Source: an uncultured Acinetobacter sp. (GTDB lineage Bacteria > Pseudomonadota > Gammaproteobacteria > Pseudomonadales > Moraxellaceae). From it: a stretch of 41,068 bases of DNA. Below the pieces are notes generated by a model. The model was not told the origin of the DNA, did no database searches, and was given only the letters and a program-made list of their open reading frames with translations. A program made the translations under genes and the position numbers. Shown in pieces: positions 15,866-26,888 of the stretch. Where the stretch lies: contig NZ_CANLSL010000024.1 in NCBI RefSeq assembly GCF_947493735.1, forward strand, positions 1 to 41,068, read 5' to 3'. Within the stretch, counting starts at the first letter, position 1; each line of letters opens with the position of its first letter.

Positions 15866-18800
15866 TTAGGCTTCTGTTTGTAAATCTTGCAAGCGATATA
15901 CATCCATTGGCAACTGAATTCCTAAAGCCTGACAAACTGCATCTGCACCGTTTAATGTGGTGGTGTAATACACTTTGCCTTGCAATGCAGAGCGACGAAT
16001 CGAGAACGAGTCTTGCTGAGCTTGCTTGCCTTCTGTGGTATTGATAATGAGGTGTATCTCGCCATTTTTCAAGCGATCCACGATATGTGGACGACCTTCG
16101 GTGACTTTATTGACACGCTCACATTCTAAACCAGCTTCTTTTATTACATCAAATGTACCGCCAGTGGCAATCAATTTGAAGCCATGACCGATCAGTTGTT
16201 GAGCAACTCGAGCGACATGTGGCTTATCTGAGTCACGCACAGACAAGAAGGCATGTTTCACTTCACCTTCAGTTGGCTTACCTGGTAGACGATCATTCGA
16301 GCCAAGTACGGCTTTGTAGAAAGCCTCACCAAAGGTTTTGCCGACGCCCATGACTTCACCAGTCGATTTCATCTCAGGCCCAAGCACAGGGTCAACCCCT
16401 GGGAATTTGTTGAATGGGAACACTGCTTCTTTGACTGCAAAGCTCTTTGGAATAATTTCCTTAGTAAAGCCTTGTGATGACAAAGATTGACCTGCCATAC
16501 AACGCGCAGCGACTTTCGCCAAAGACTCACCGATACATTTCGACACGAATGGTACGGTACGAGATGCTCGTGGGTTTACTTCGAGAATGTAAACATCATT
16601 GCCCTTAACAGCAAACTGTACATTCATCAAGCCAACCACGCCAAGCTCTTTCGCCATCGCTACAGTTTGACGGCGCATTTCGTCTTGGATTTCTTTAGAT
16701 AAAGAATATGGCGGAATAGAACATGCTGAGTCACCAGAGTGAACACCCGCTTGCTCAATGTGTTGCATGATCCCGCCGATGACAACTTCTTTGCCATCTG
16801 ATACGCAGTCTACATCGACTTCGGTCGCATCATCTAAGAAGCGGTCAAGCAATACAGGCGCTTCATTCGATGCTTGAACGGCTTCACGGAGATAGCGTTT
16901 TAGCTCTTCTTCGTTATAGACGATTTCCATCGCACGGCCACCAAGTACGTAAGAAGGGCGTACTACCAATGGGAAGCCAACTTTTGCAGCTTCAGCGATA
17001 CCTTCTTCAGCAGATTTGACAATGCTATTGTTTGGTTGTCGTAGATTCAATTTTTGAATCATTTGTTGGAAACGCTCACGATCTTCTGCACGGTCGATCG
17101 CATCAGGCGATGTCCCGATAATTGGTGCGCCAGCTTCTTCTAAAGCACGTGCCAATTTCAATGGGGTTTGACCGCCATATTGAACGATCACTCCTTTTGG
17201 TTTTTCAGTGCGAATGATTTCTAACACGTCTTCCAAAGTCACTGGTTCGAAGTACAAGCGATCTGAGGTGTCATAATCCGTAGAAACGGTTTCAGGGTTA
17301 CAGTTGACCATGATGGTTTCATAACCATCTTCACGCATCGCAAGCGCAGCGTGGACACAGCAATAGTCAAACTCAATCCCTTGACCGATACGGTTTGGAC
17401 CGCCACCGATGACCATGATTTTATCTTTATCAGATGGGTTGGCTTCGCATTCTTCATCATAAGTCGAATACATATATGCTGTATTTGATGAAAACTCAGC
17501 CGCACAGGTATCAACACGTTTGTAGACTGGATAAACGCCCAAGTTCCAACGTTCTTTACGGAATTGTTTTTGCGAAATACCCATTAAGTTGGCGATGCGC
17601 AGATCAGACAAACCTTTGCGTTTGAACGAACGTACATTTTCTGCCGTTAAATCACCAACACCGAGTGCTTTGACTTGCGTTTCGGTTTTAATAATATCTT
17701 CGATCTGAATCAAGAACCAACGGTCAATTTTGGTCGCTTCAAACACATCATCCAAGCTAAAGCCATGACGGAATGCATCTGCGATATACCAAATTCGTGC
17801 AGGGCTCGGAATTTTCAGCTCAACCAAAATCTTGTCTTTGATGTTGCTGGTCTCTGCCGTGATTTTCTCATCAAAACCACATGCGCCTTCTTCCAAGCCA
17901 CGCAGTGCTTTTTGCATTGATTCTTGGAAGTTACGACCAATCGCCATCACTTCACCCACAGACTTCATTTGTGTAGTCAGTGTTGGCTCAGCTTGTGGGA
18001 ATTTTTCAAAGTTAAAACGTGGAATTTTCGTCACGACATAGTCGATCGACGGCTCAAACGATGCAGGAGTTACGCCACCAGTGATGTCGTTTTTCAACTC
18101 ATCAAGTGTATAACCAACGGCAAGTTTTGCAGCGACTTTGGCAATTGGGAAACCTGTTGCTTTTGACGCAAGCGCAGATGAACGTGATACACGTGGGTTC
18201 ATCTCGATCACGACCATACGACCAGTGTTCGGGCAGATACCAAACTGTACGTTTGAACCGCCAGTTTCTACACCGATTTCTCGAAGTACCGCAACTGAAG
18301 CATTACGCATCAATTGATATTCTTTATCCGTCAAAGTTTGCGCAGGAGCAACGGTGATTGAGTCACCAGTATGTACGCCCATCGGGTCAAAGTTTTCAAT
18401 GGCGCAGACGATGATGCAGTTGTCGTTTTTATCACGAACCACTTCCATTTCATACTCTTTCCAACCAATCAATGACTCATCAATCAAAAGTTGTTTGGTT
18501 GGAGAAAGGTCGAAACCACGCTCACAGATTTCTAAGAATTCTTCGCGGTTATAGGCAATACCACCACCCGAACCACCCATAGTAAACGATGGACGGATAA
18601 TCACAGGGAAACCAAAACGACTTTGAATCTCAAGCGCCTCTTCCATGCTCTCTGCAATGGCAGCTTTTGGACATTCCAAACCGATTTTGCGCATCGCAAT
18701 ATCAAACAGTTTACGATCTTCGGCTTTCTCGATGGCTTCTTTACTTGCACCGATCAGCTCAACGCCATATTTTGCCAGTACACCGTGTTCGTCAAGGGCG

Positions 18801-19099
18801 AGAGCACAGTTCAATGCCGTTTGACCGCCCATGGTCGGAAGTACCGCATTTGGACGTTCTTTTTCAATGATTTGTGCAACGGTTTGCCAAGTGATTGGCT
18901 CGATATAGGTTGCATCAGCCATCGAAGGGTCAGTCATGATGGTCGCAGGATTTGAGTTGACCAAAATGACACGGTAACCTTCTTCACGCAGGGCTTTACA
19001 CGCTTGCGCACCTGAGTAGTCAAACTCACAGGCTTGACCGATGACAATAGGACCTGCACCAATAATTAAGATGCTTTTTATGTCTGTACGTTTAGGCAT
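15866..19099 (-). CDS. carB: Carbamoyl-phosphate synthase large subunit (CarB)
   Basis: 1077 residues, full length. It makes carbamoyl phosphate from bicarbonate, ATP and ammonia supplied by CarA, for both arginine and pyrimidine synthesis. The two homologous ATP-grasp halves are plain: the first begins [18 protein letters not shown], the second at about residue 560 with [17 protein letters not shown]. The C-terminal MGS-like allosteric domain (from about 940, [24 protein letters not shown]) binds effectors such as UMP and ornithine in the family. An AAGGA site lies just before the ATG. In this genome it is separated from carA by one unrelated gene. Confidence 0.98.
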   Translation of the reverse strand: MPKRTDIKSILIIGAGPIVIGQACEFDYSGAQACKALREEGYRVILVNSNPATIMTDPSMADATYIEPITWQTVAQIIEKERPNAVLPTMGGQTALNCALALDEHGVLAKYGVELIGASKEAIEKAEDRKLFDIAMRKIGLECPKAAIAESMEEALEIQSRFGFPVIIRPSFTMGGSGGGIAYNREEFLEICERGFDLSPTKQLLIDESLIGWKEYEMEVVRDKNDNCIIVCAIENFDPMGVHTGDSITVAPAQTLTDKEYQLMRNASVAVLREIGVETGGSNVQFGICPNTGRMVVIEMNPRVSRSSALASKATGFPIAKVAAKLAVGYTLDELKNDITGGVTPASFEPSIDYVVTKIPRFNFEKFPQAEPTLTTQMKSVGEVMAIGRNFQESMQKALRGLEEGACGFDEKITAETSNIKDKILVELKIPSPARIWYIADAFRHGFSLDDVFEATKIDRWFLIQIEDIIKTETQVKALGVGDLTAENVRSFKRKGLSDLRIANLMGISQKQFRKERWNLGVYPVYKRVDTCAAEFSSNTAYMYSTYDEECEANPSDKDKIMVIGGGPNRIGQGIEFDYCCVHAALAMREDGYETIMVNCNPETVSTDYDTSDRLYFEPVTLEDVLEIIRTEKPKGVIVQYGGQTPLKLARALEEAGAPIIGTSPDAIDRAEDRERFQQMIQKLNLRQPNNSIVKSAEEGIAEAAKVGFPLVVRPSYVLGGRAMEIVYNEEELKRYLREAVQASNEAPVLLDRFLDDATEVDVDCVSDGKEVVIGGIMQHIEQAGVHSGDSACSIPPYSLSKEIQDEMRRQTVAMAKELGVVGLMNVQFAVKGNDVYILEVNPRASRTVPFVSKCIGESLAKVAARCMAGQSLSSQGFTKEIIPKSFAVKEAVFPFNKFPGVDPVLGPEMKSTGEVMGVGKTFGEAFYKAVLGSNDRLPGKPTEGEVKHAFLSVRDSDKPHVARVAQQLIGHGFKLIATGGTFDVIKEAGLECERVNKVTEGRPHIVDRLKNGEIHLIINTTEGKQAQQDSFSIRRSALQGKVYYTTTLNGADAVCQALGIQLPMDVYRLQDLQTEA

Positions 19100-19126
19100 G
19101 TAAAAATTCCTTGAGTAAATATTTAC

Positions 19127-19951
19127 TTAATTTACAGATTCGCATTGGTTAAAAATATATTCGTCAAACATATATAGCTGTTTTACTAAGCTATTGCCGT
19201 CAACTATGATTAATTTCTTTAAATCACTAAATTTGGGTTCCATGCTTATCGCATAGATATCAAACCTTCTTGGATCAGATGATTCGATCAACTTTCGAGG
19301 ACTATTGAATGCTAAATCAGCGCCACGGTCGATTATGCTTTCAGCATTCCAAAGATTAAGAAAGTTTTCAGCTTGCATAGACTTCAAATCAACATTTTCG
19401 GCTTTCGCTTTAGCGACTAAATCGGCAGGTGGATTAGTCAACATATTGATTCCATCTAGAATCATCGGATTTACTTCTAGATAGATTGTTTTTAAAGAAT
19501 TAAAAATATCTTTATGCGCTAAAAGAGAAACTTGAAAAGTAAGTTGATCTGCATTTTTGTCAAAAGATTCTTTGATTTGTTTGCTACGAAACAAAGAATA
19601 CTCCTGATCATTTATATGGCTTAAATAGCAAGAACGCATTTGTTGATCTAAAGGATCACTTTTTATTCCCGGCCAATAAGGATTTAACTTCATCATTTGA
19701 TGGTGTAAATCAACAATTGGGTAAGATAAATCATGAATGATTTGAATTGCTTGGGATTTAGAAAGTTTAGAGCTCTCGGGTAGACCACTTTCAGCAGTTT
19801 CTGCAAAAACAAATCCTTCATTTATTTGAGATGTGAGTACAGCCAACTGCTGCGCATCAACAATTAATGGAGATGTAATGTCCTTGCTCTCCGATTGTGC
19901 ATAAATCAGAGAAGAACTTAGAATACAGATCAACCCAAGAGCAAACTTCAT
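19127..19951 (-). CDS. Unknown secreted protein encoded between carA and carB
   Basis: 274 residues, no family recognised. A signal peptide ([20 protein letters not shown], cleavage near residue 18) points to the periplasm or outside. The mature chain is mostly helical in appearance, polar, with two cysteines (C108, C270) that could form a disulfide, and no lipobox. The start codon overlaps the carA stop as TAATG, and carB begins 27 bp after its stop, so it is a co-translated middle gene of the operon. Its DNA looks more AT-rich than carA and carB. Nothing visible links it to carbamoyl-phosphate synthesis. Confidence 0.85.
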   Translation of the reverse strand: MKFALGLICILSSSLIYAQSESKDITSPLIVDAQQLAVLTSQINEGFVFAETAESGLPESSKLSKSQAIQIIHDLSYPIVDLHHQMMKLNPYWPGIKSDPLDQQMRSCYLSHINDQEYSLFRSKQIKESFDKNADQLTFQVSLLAHKDIFNSLKTIYLEVNPMILDGINMLTNPPADLVAKAKAENVDLKSMQAENFLNLWNAESIIDRGADLAFNSPRKLIESSDPRRFDIYAISMEPKFSDLKKLIIVDGNSLVKQLYMFDEYIFNQCESVN

Positions 19952-21087
19952 TATTTCGCTTGCTCAATCAATTCGATAAAATGATCAAATAATGGCGCAC
20001 AGTCATGCGGACCTGGGCTTGCCTCAGGGTGACCTTGGAAGCTAAACGCAGGTTTATCAGTACGATGAATGCCTTGGTTTGTGCCATCAAATAATGAACG
20101 ATGTGTGACTTTGAGCGTTGCAGGCAATGTGCTTTCATCCACAGCAAAACCGTGGTTTTGCGAGGTGATCATTACTGTGCCATCTTCAAGATTTTGCACA
20201 GGGTGGTTTGCACCGTGGTGACCATGATTCATTTTCATCGTGGTTGCACCAGAAGCCAAAGCCAAAATCTGATGACCCAAGCAAATACCAAATACAGGTA
20301 AGCTAGTCGTTTCAACAATGGTTTTCACTGCGTCAATCGCATAGTCACACGCTGCTGGATCGCCAGGACCATTGGATAAGAACACACCATCTGGCTTTAA
20401 AGCTAAAACTTTTTCCGCAGGTGTTTGCGCAGGCACAACTGTTAGCTTACAACCACGATCGGCAAGCATACGAAGAATGTTGGTTTTCACACCGTAATCA
20501 TAAGCAACGACATGGAATTTCATTTCAGGTTTGGCAAAACCTTCGCCCAATGCCCAAGAACCTTCTGCCCACTCAAAGCCTTCAGGGTCGCAACATTCTT
20601 TAGCGAGGTCTAAACCATTTAATCCGCCAAAGGCACGTGCTTTTTCTAAGGCTTCAGCTTCGGTGATATTTTCCCCTGCAAGGATACAGCCGTTCTGTGC
20701 GCCTTTGTCACGCAAGATACGAGTGAGCTTACGAGTATCAATATCTGCAATCGCGACGACATTATGTTGTTGTAGGTAGTCGCTCAGTGATTGTTCTGCA
20801 CGGAAGTTACTATGAAGTAGCGGCAAGTCACGAATGATTAAACCATTCGCCCAGACTTTATGAATGCGTCCAGACTCCGTGTCTTCTGCATTACAACCTG
20901 TATTCCCAATATGTGGATAGGTGAGAGTAACCATCTGCTGAGCATAACTTGGATCAGTTAAGATCTCTTGATAGCCAGTCATGGCAGTGTTGAAAACGAC
21001 TTCACCAGTCGTAGAACCAGATGCGCCGATCGACGTACCTTTGAAAATCGTCCCATCAGCGAGGGCTAAAATGGCGGGGATGCTCAA
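19951..21087 (-). CDS. carA: Carbamoyl-phosphate synthase small (glutaminase) subunit (CarA)
   Basis: 378 residues. It releases ammonia from glutamine and passes it to CarB. The class I amidotransferase triad is intact: C269 in FGICLGHQ, and H353 and E355 in [13 protein letters not shown]. The N-terminal CarA domain ([10 protein letters not shown]...[22 protein letters not shown]) is complete. The start is a TTG (21087-21085), supported by AGGAG about 9 bases upstream. The 5' leader contains a terminator-like structure. The stop overlaps the ATG of the next gene. Confidence 0.97.
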   Translation of the reverse strand: MSIPAILALADGTIFKGTSIGASGSTTGEVVFNTAMTGYQEILTDPSYAQQMVTLTYPHIGNTGCNAEDTESGRIHKVWANGLIIRDLPLLHSNFRAEQSLSDYLQQHNVVAIADIDTRKLTRILRDKGAQNGCILAGENITEAEALEKARAFGGLNGLDLAKECCDPEGFEWAEGSWALGEGFAKPEMKFHVVAYDYGVKTNILRMLADRGCKLTVVPAQTPAEKVLALKPDGVFLSNGPGDPAACDYAIDAVKTIVETTSLPVFGICLGHQILALASGATTMKMNHGHHGANHPVQNLEDGTVMITSQNHGFAVDESTLPATLKVTHRSLFDGTNQGIHRTDKPAFSFQGHPEASPGPHDCAPLFDHFIELIEQAK

Positions 21088-21113
21088 AGCAAAGCTCCTG
21101 AATTTTAAGCTGT

Positions 21114-21179
21114 AAAAAAGCGAGTAGACTTATCGAGAAGCTGGAAAATAATCGACTTTCCGCTTCGGTCTGCTCGCTT
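21114..21179 (-). promoter_or_regulatory. Terminator-like attenuator structure in the carA leader
   Basis: On the minus strand AAGCGAGCAGAC (21179-21168) pairs with GTCTACTCGCTT (21129-21118) with a single mismatch, followed directly by more T residues (21117-21114). Between the arms, GAAGC-GGAAA pairs with TTTCC-A-GCTTC, so the whole can form one long stem. It lies 27 bp before the carA start codon, inside the transcript if transcription starts at a TACAAT seen on the minus strand (about 21200). Attenuation is inferred from shape and position. Confidence 0.6.
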
Positions 21180-21379
21180 GTAACTTAAAGAAGTATTGTA
21201 CGCAAAACTTGCTTAAAAGTCTAATTAAAATTCGGGAGATTTGCGTCAATTTGGATTTTAACCATTTATCCAATTCTGTGTGGAAATTTAAATTGTCGGA
21301 CAATAAATCAAGCATAAAAATGTTTTTGTGTATTTAATAGTCAATATCCAAATAACATTACTCACTGAGGATTTTTAAA

Positions 21380-21862
21380 ATGGCTAGACAAACGACTAAA
21401 GCAACAGAGAAAGCAGAGCAAGTTGTAGACCAAGTGACTGCTAAAGTTGAACAAGTTGCATCTGATGTTGCTGAAAAAGCTGAACAAGTAAAAGCTGAAG
21501 CAATTGTTGCGAAAAAAGACTTTGCACAAAGTGTACAAGATCAAATCGTTGAGCTAAAAACTGAATTTTTAAAGCGTGTTGAAACTTTAAAAGCACAATT
21601 CCCAGTTTCTCAAACTGAATTGGTTGAGCTCAAAGAAACTTTGAAAGTTGAGCTTACTGCGCTTTTGGAAGATTTCAACAAAGTATCTAAAGATATTAAA
21701 GAAGACATTACGTCAATTTCTTCAAAGCATAAAGATCAATTGACTGAATCTTTCAAGCGTTCAAAAGAAACTGCTGTAGAAGCATTCAATAAAATCAACC
21801 TTTCTCAAGTGAAAGAAAAGGCTCAAGAAAAAGTTGAAGAAGTTAAAGCGAAAGTTTCTTAA
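21380..21862 (+). CDS. Lysine/glutamate-rich coiled-coil protein, phasin- or LEA-like
   Basis: 160 residues. There is no signal peptide or membrane segment. It is almost entirely amphipathic helix with heptad-like repeats of A/V/K/E (KAEQVVDQVTAKVEQVASDVAEKAEQVKAEA), a central proline-containing break near 75 (AQFPVS), then further charged helix. Such composition is shared by phasins, LEA-like and apolipoprotein-like proteins, so no function is assigned. There is a GAGGA ribosome-binding site, and a strong terminator follows. Monocistronic, divergent from carA. Confidence 0.75.
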   Translation: MARQTTKATEKAEQVVDQVTAKVEQVASDVAEKAEQVKAEAIVAKKDFAQSVQDQIVELKTEFLKRVETLKAQFPVSQTELVELKETLKVELTALLEDFNKVSKDIKEDITSISSKHKDQLTESFKRSKETAVEAFNKINLSQVKEKAQEKVEEVKAKVS

Positions 21863-21951
21863 GTCGCAGTTTTATAATCTACGATTGAATAAGCCTAAGC
21901 AGTATTAAAAATATAGATTTTTAAGATGAAAAACACTCATTTGATCGTGAG

Positions 21952-21979
21952 AAAAACGAAGCTTCGGCTTCGTTTTTTT
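21952..21979 (+). terminator. Terminator of the coiled-coil protein gene
   Basis: An 11-bp stem AAAAACGAAGC/GCTTCGTTTTT closed by a TTCG tetraloop and followed by T residues. Confidence 0.93.
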
Positions 21980-22017
21980 ATGGCGATAACTATTTCAATG
22001 AAAAAAATTATTGCAGA

Positions 22018-22554
22018 TTAGAACAGATGTAGCCAATCTCTTTTGTTATGAAAATCTGCTTCTGGGCTACTGTGTTGCATTGCAAAATAATGCGTTTTCG
22101 CAGTTGTTTGAATCACTGCACTGATGCCAACAAACAAGTCTTTCATGGCAATCTTGTGATGATGCAAAAATAGATTGATATCGATCGTCGCTGTTAAGCC
22201 AAAACCTGTACGCTTAAGTTCGACCAACTCAATTTTAGAGTTGATCGGTGGCGGAGTGGTTTCAGGATAACGATATTCTTCAAAATGATAACTTTGCCAA
22301 GCGCCTGATGGAGAAAGATTCACTTCTATATACTGATCTTGATCTCGAATACCAATAAAAAGTTCATAGCAAGTATGTTCCCACAGAAAATCTCGTCGTG
22401 GATGTCCAGCGACTTTATCCGCCCAAATGATCTGTTGCATCGGGTCGTTCAGCCAAAAACCTAACTGAATAATGCCACTGGCAGGGGATTCAATCGCCGC
22501 AACGATGCTGAGATCACGCGTTGGCTGAAATGCATTGAGTTCAAAACTTGCCAT
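22018..22554 (-). CDS. DOMON-like domain protein
   Basis: 178 residues, no signal peptide, resembling the DOMON-like/carbohydrate-binding family 9-type beta-sandwich proteins found as conserved hypotheticals in proteobacteria. The typical pattern is visible: LGFWLNDP, then DFLWEHTCYELFIGIRDQDQYIEVNLSPSGAWQSYHFEEYR, and a final HNKRDWLHLF. The ligand is unknown. It follows yhbY on the same strand by 12 bp and is probably co-transcribed. Confidence 0.75.
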   Translation of the reverse strand: MASFELNAFQPTRDLSIVAAIESPASGIIQLGFWLNDPMQQIIWADKVAGHPRRDFLWEHTCYELFIGIRDQDQYIEVNLSPSGAWQSYHFEEYRYPETTPPPINSKIELVELKRTGFGLTATIDINLFLHHHKIAMKDLFVGISAVIQTTAKTHYFAMQHSSPEADFHNKRDWLHLF

Positions 22555-22566
22555 AATTTAAAACGA

Positions 22567-22893
22567 TTAATCGTTAATCAAATGCGCATGACGCACAATA
22601 TTCGACAGCTTTTGATTTTGCTGTGCGGCTTTTTTATAGAGCAAAACCACTTTACCAATCTGCTGTACACTTTCGGCTTTGGTACGTTCGATTAGCTCTT
22701 GAATCACCGCAGCACGTGCTTCGCGATCTTCGCCAGCGACTTTGATTTTAATCAATTCATGATCATTGAGCGCACGTAAAGTTTCCTCGACGACATTATC
22801 CGTCAAGCCTTGACTACCAATCATCACTACCGGCTGTAGTGCGTGACCGATCTGACGTAGACGTTTGCGTTCTTGAGTTTTTAAAGCTGCCAT
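22567..22893 (-). CDS. yhbY: YhbY-type CRM-domain RNA-binding protein
   Basis: 108 residues forming a single CRS1/YhbY (KH-like) RNA-binding domain. The signature blocks are present: LRQIGHALQPVVMIGSQGLTDNVVEE and ELIKIKVAGEDREAR. YhbY associates with pre-50S ribosomal particles. As in many gammaproteobacteria it is divergent from rlmE and ftsH, an arrangement that supports the call. Confidence 0.93.
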   Translation of the reverse strand: MAALKTQERKRLRQIGHALQPVVMIGSQGLTDNVVEETLRALNDHELIKIKVAGEDREARAAVIQELIERTKAESVQQIGKVVLLYKKAAQQNQKLSNIVRHAHLIND

Positions 22894-23130
22894 GATGCGA
22901 ACCGATGATGAAAACGCATTATTTTAAACGCTTTTCATGAAAATTGCAGGGCTTTGACAATATATTTATTAAGGTGTGTCACAGGCGCATTTGAAGATAC
23001 TTAGAATTTAGCGATCATTTGGATTGAAAAATTGATTGGGATTTCGCGACTGGATTTGCGCTGATGTACTGCATCAAGCGATTTTTTCACGTAGAATGCA
23101 GGCTGTTTTCACTGAAATTTTGTATGACAA

Positions 23131-23778
23131 ATGGCAACTAAAATTACCAATCAAAAATTATCTAAAAGTAGTCGCGCGTGGATGCGTGAGCATTTGGATG
23201 ATCCTTTTGTCAAAAAAGCGCAAAAAGAAGGTTATCGTGCAAGAGCAGCGTATAAACTCTTGGAAATTCAAGAAAAATACAATTTAATCAGACCTGGTAT
23301 GACGGTGGTGGACTTGGGCGCAGCGCCAGGCAGTTGGTCGCAAATCGCAGGAAAACTGGTCGGTGATAAAGGCATTGTGATCGCCTCAGATATTTTAGAG
23401 ATGGATGCTTTGCCAGATGTAACTTTCTTACAAGGTGATTTCCGAGAAGAAGAAGTTTTTGAAAAATTGTTAAATATTTTAAATGGACGACCTGTAGACC
23501 TTGTAATTTCCGACATGGCACCCAATACATCAGGTAATAGATCTGTCGATCAACCACGTCAAATTTATTTATGTGAGTTGGCTTTGGACTTTGCACAAAA
23601 AGTGCTTGGAAAAAAAGGACAGATGGTGGTCAAAGTCTTTCAAGGAACAGGCTTTGATGAATTCCGTAAACAGATGGTTGATACCTTCGATGTGTTAAAA
23701 ACGGCGAAACCAGCTGCTTCTCGAGCACGATCAAAAGAGGTTTTTTTGATCGGTCAGGGGCGTAACAAGTCTTTATAA
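23131..23778 (+). CDS. rlmE: 23S rRNA 2'-O-methyltransferase RlmE (FtsJ/RrmJ)
   Basis: 215 residues. It methylates the 2'-O of U2552 in the 23S A-loop with SAM. The Rossmann SAM motif [12 protein letters not shown] (60-71) and the catalytic tetrad K42 (RAAYKLLEI), D128 (ISDMAPN), K168 (VVKVFQG) and E203 (SKEVFL) are all visible. It begins at the ATG after TTGTATGACAA and sits upstream of ftsH as in E. coli, although a 157-bp spacer suggests ftsH may also have its own promoter. Confidence 0.97.
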   Translation: MATKITNQKLSKSSRAWMREHLDDPFVKKAQKEGYRARAAYKLLEIQEKYNLIRPGMTVVDLGAAPGSWSQIAGKLVGDKGIVIASDILEMDALPDVTFLQGDFREEEVFEKLLNILNGRPVDLVISDMAPNTSGNRSVDQPRQIYLCELALDFAQKVLGKKGQMVVKVFQGTGFDEFRKQMVDTFDVLKTAKPAASRARSKEVFLIGQGRNKSL

Positions 23779-23935
23779 GGTCGCTTTTAAAAGTAGCGTT
23801 ATAAAGCCAAATGTGCAGAGTGACTTTTTGTGAGCATCTGTACACTAAAGCTGTTAAAATGTGGTTTCGCTTTTTAGGATGGTGAGTTGAGCTGTTTTTC
23901 AGCTGACCAAATTTGATAAATATGGGAATAGAGCT

Positions 23936-25849
23936 TTGAGCGATTTCGTCAAGAATGCCGTATTGTGGCTGATTATTATCGGTGTGTTGGTACTGGTTTT
24001 TAGTAATTTCAGCGACCGAGGCAAAACTGATGCGTTGAGTTATTCTCAATTCATTACTGCTGTGAATGATGGACAGGTAAAACAAGTCACTGTAGATGGC
24101 GAGCGCATCACAGGTACTAAAGCCAATGGTTCAGAATTTGAAACCATTCGTCCAGACGTGTTTGAACCACAGTTTGTACCGAATTTGATTGAAAAAGGCG
24201 TTGAAGTTGAAGGTGTTGCACCGCATCGTCAAGGGTTGTTGATGCAACTGTTGATCGCAAGTTTCCCTATTTTATTGATCATTCTGTTGTTCATGTTCTT
24301 TATGCGGAATATGGGTGGTGGTGCAGGCGGTAAAAATGGTCCAATGAGCTTTGGTAAATCTAAAGCTAAAATGCTCTCAGAAGACCAAGTCAAAGTTACC
24401 TTCAAAGATGTGGCTGGTGTTGACGAGGCTAAACAAGAAGTCGTTGAAATTGTCGATTTCTTAAAAGATCCTGCAAAATTTAAACGTCTTGGTGCATCTA
24501 TTCCACGTGGCGTATTAATGGTTGGACCTCCGGGTACTGGTAAAACTTTGCTTGCAAAAGCAATTGCGGGTGAAGCCAAAGTACCATTCTTCAGTATTTC
24601 TGGTTCAGACTTCGTTGAGATGTTTGTCGGTGTTGGTGCATCTCGTGTACGTGATATGTTTGAACAAGCGAAACGTCATGCACCGTGTATCATCTTTATT
24701 GATGAGATTGATGCGGTCGGTCGTCATCGCGGTTCGGGTACAGGTGGCGGTCATGATGAGCGTGAGCAGACCTTGAACCAAATGTTGGTTGAGATGGACG
24801 GCTTTGATGGTAATGAAGGCATTATCGTGATCGCTGCAACAAACCGTGTTGACGTATTGGATAAAGCTTTACTTCGTCCGGGTCGTTTCGACCGTCAAGT
24901 GATGGTTGGCTTGCCTGATATTAAAGGTCGTGAGCAAATCCTCAATGTACATATGAAAAAGTTGCCATCAGTGACTGGTGTGGATACGCAAGTATTGGCA
25001 CGTGGTACACCTGGATTCTCTGGTGCACAGCTTGCCAATCTTGTGAATGAAGCTGCATTGTTTGCTGCACGTCGTAATAAGACGACTGTGGATATGCACG
25101 ACTTCGAAGATGCGAAAGACAAAATATACATGGGTCCTGAGCGTAAGTCGATGGTCATTCGTGATGAAGAGCGTCGTGCCACGGCTTATCATGAGGCAGG
25201 TCATGCTATCGTTGCAGAACTGTTACCAAAGACTGATCCTGTGCACAAAGTCACCATAATGCCACGTGGTTGGGCGCTTGGTGTGACTTGGCAGTTGCCT
25301 GAGCAAGATGCGATTAGCAACTACAAAGACAAGATGTTGAATGAGATTTCGATTTTGTTCGGTGGTCGTATCGCTGAAGAAGTCTTTATCAATCAACAAT
25401 CGACTGGCGCATCAAATGACTTTGAACGTGCAACCAAAATTGCCCGTGCAATGGTTACAAAATACGGTATGTCAGATCGTCTTGGTGTCATGGTTTACGA
25501 AGATGAAAACCAAAATGGTTTCTTTGGTAATGTAGGCAATCGTACGATTTCTGAAGCGACACAACAGCAAGTTGACGCAGAGATTCGTCGAATCCTCGAT
25601 GAGCAATATAAAGTTGCACGTGAGATTCTAGAGAGTAATCAGTCGATTGCACATGAAATGGTCAAAGCATTGATGCAATGGGAAACCATTGATCGTGACC
25701 AAATCCGTGACATCATGGAAGGTCGTGAGCCACAGCCACCGAAAGTTTATATTCCTGAAAATCCGATTACGGTGGGTGATGAAACTGTGGGTGAGGAAGA
25801 TGACTCTCCATCTACGCCACCACCACTACCATCATTGCCTAAAGCCTAA
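23936..25849 (+). CDS. ftsH: ATP-dependent zinc metalloprotease FtsH
   Basis: 637 residues. A hexameric inner-membrane AAA+ protease for membrane quality control and unstable cytosolic regulators. There are two membrane segments (about 8-23 and 101-123) with a periplasmic loop between; Walker A GPPGTGKT (197-204), Walker B IFIDEID (253-259), the SRH region [20 protein letters not shown], the zinc motif HEAGH (419-423) and the downstream zinc ligand D495. The C-terminal tail is proline/acid-rich. The start is a TTG (23936) giving MSDFVKNA; no better ATG precedes the first membrane helix. Confidence 0.98.
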   Translation: MSDFVKNAVLWLIIIGVLVLVFSNFSDRGKTDALSYSQFITAVNDGQVKQVTVDGERITGTKANGSEFETIRPDVFEPQFVPNLIEKGVEVEGVAPHRQGLLMQLLIASFPILLIILLFMFFMRNMGGGAGGKNGPMSFGKSKAKMLSEDQVKVTFKDVAGVDEAKQEVVEIVDFLKDPAKFKRLGASIPRGVLMVGPPGTGKTLLAKAIAGEAKVPFFSISGSDFVEMFVGVGASRVRDMFEQAKRHAPCIIFIDEIDAVGRHRGSGTGGGHDEREQTLNQMLVEMDGFDGNEGIIVIAATNRVDVLDKALLRPGRFDRQVMVGLPDIKGREQILNVHMKKLPSVTGVDTQVLARGTPGFSGAQLANLVNEAALFAARRNKTTVDMHDFEDAKDKIYMGPERKSMVIRDEERRATAYHEAGHAIVAELLPKTDPVHKVTIMPRGWALGVTWQLPEQDAISNYKDKMLNEISILFGGRIAEEVFINQQSTGASNDFERATKIARAMVTKYGMSDRLGVMVYEDENQNGFFGNVGNRTISEATQQQVDAEIRRILDEQYKVAREILESNQSIAHEMVKALMQWETIDRDQIRDIMEGREPQPPKVYIPENPITVGDETVGEEDDSPSTPPPLPSLPKA

Positions 25850-25874
25850 ATTTGGCTGGATGAAATAATAAATT

Positions 25875-25899
25875 AGACTGCTTCCGAGCGGTCTTTTTT
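25875..25899 (+). terminator. Terminator between ftsH and folP
   Basis: An 8-bp stem AGACTGCT/AGCGGTCT (one G-U pair), TCCG loop and T run, 25 bp after the ftsH stop. folP therefore probably has its own promoter. Confidence 0.8.
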
Positions 25900-25998
25900 T
25901 ATTACTGTTTTTTAACTCAGTAAGCAAATTGAATTGAAGATATTTTCATTTTTATATGATGAATTGGTTAAACTCATAAGAATGATTAAGGAGTCATC

Positions 25999-26853
25999 AT
26001 GCAACTGCATCCCTTGCCAAAACGTACACTACACTGCGCCAATAAAACTTTGGATTTATCTACACCGCAAATCATGGGGATTCTGAATGTCACACCTGAT
26101 TCATTTAGTGATGGTGGGCAATTTCATCAAACTTCAAAAGCTATTGCACATGCTTTGGAGATGATGGAGCAAGGTGCAACCATCATTGATATTGGTGGTG
26201 AATCGACTCGACCACATGCAGATGCTGTGAGTGTGCAAGAAGAGCTTGATCGGGTGATTCCTGTGGTGGAGCAGTTGGTAGATCATGATGTGGTGATCTC
26301 GATCGACACCAGCTCGCCTGAAGTGATACGAGAAGCAGTCGCCAAAGGTGCGCATATTTGGAACGATGTGCGTGCTTTAAAACGTCCGAATGCCATGCAA
26401 ACGGCAGCAGATTTAAATATTCCTGTGATCTTGATGCACATGCGTGGTGAACCAAATACCATGAATGATTTGGCGATGTATCAAGATGTCACTACAGAAG
26501 TCATGTCAGAGCTACAACAGCGCATTGATGAAGCATTAGCCATAGGCATACGCAAAGAAAATATTATCATTGATCCAGGTTTTGGTTTTGCTAAAACAGC
26601 TTCGCAAAACTTAAAATTACTCAATGAATTTTGGAAATTGCACGTGCTCGGTTATCCGATACTTTCGGCGCTATCTCGTAAACGATTCATTGGTGAGGTA
26701 TTAAACGGCGCAGAAGCAACTGAGCGTGATATTGCCAGTAGCACAGCACATTTACTGTCGATCCAACAGGGTGCATCTATGGTGCGCACGCATAACGTCA
26801 AAGCCATGTCGGACACCATCAAAATGTGGCAAGCCATGAATGACGGGATTTGA
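25999..26853 (+). CDS. folP: Dihydropteroate synthase (FolP)
   Basis: 284 residues. It joins p-aminobenzoate to dihydropterin diphosphate; it is the sulfonamide target. Conserved loops are visible: IMGILNVTPDSFSDGG (loop 1), IDIGGESTRPHAD (loop 2), ISIDTSSPEV, WNDVRALK, VILMHMRGEP, IIIDPGFGFAKT, and SRKRFIGEVL near the C-terminus. An AAGGAG site precedes the ATG. No obvious resistance-type insertion is visible in the loop regions. It keeps the ftsH-folP neighbourhood, but glmM does not follow. Confidence 0.97.
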   Translation: MQLHPLPKRTLHCANKTLDLSTPQIMGILNVTPDSFSDGGQFHQTSKAIAHALEMMEQGATIIDIGGESTRPHADAVSVQEELDRVIPVVEQLVDHDVVISIDTSSPEVIREAVAKGAHIWNDVRALKRPNAMQTAADLNIPVILMHMRGEPNTMNDLAMYQDVTTEVMSELQQRIDEALAIGIRKENIIIDPGFGFAKTASQNLKLLNEFWKLHVLGYPILSALSRKRFIGEVLNGAEATERDIASSTAHLLSIQQGASMVRTHNVKAMSDTIKMWQAMNDGI

Positions 26854-26888
26854 TGATTTTGCAATGATTTCAAAGGACGGAATAAACG

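Noticed and set aside
21130..21315. 61-codon minus-strand reading frame upstream of carA as a real protein gene
   Set aside because: No ribosome-binding site, no family, and a plausible -10 box lies inside it, so its ATG may not be transcribed. Kept only as a possible leader reading frame in the attenuator finding.
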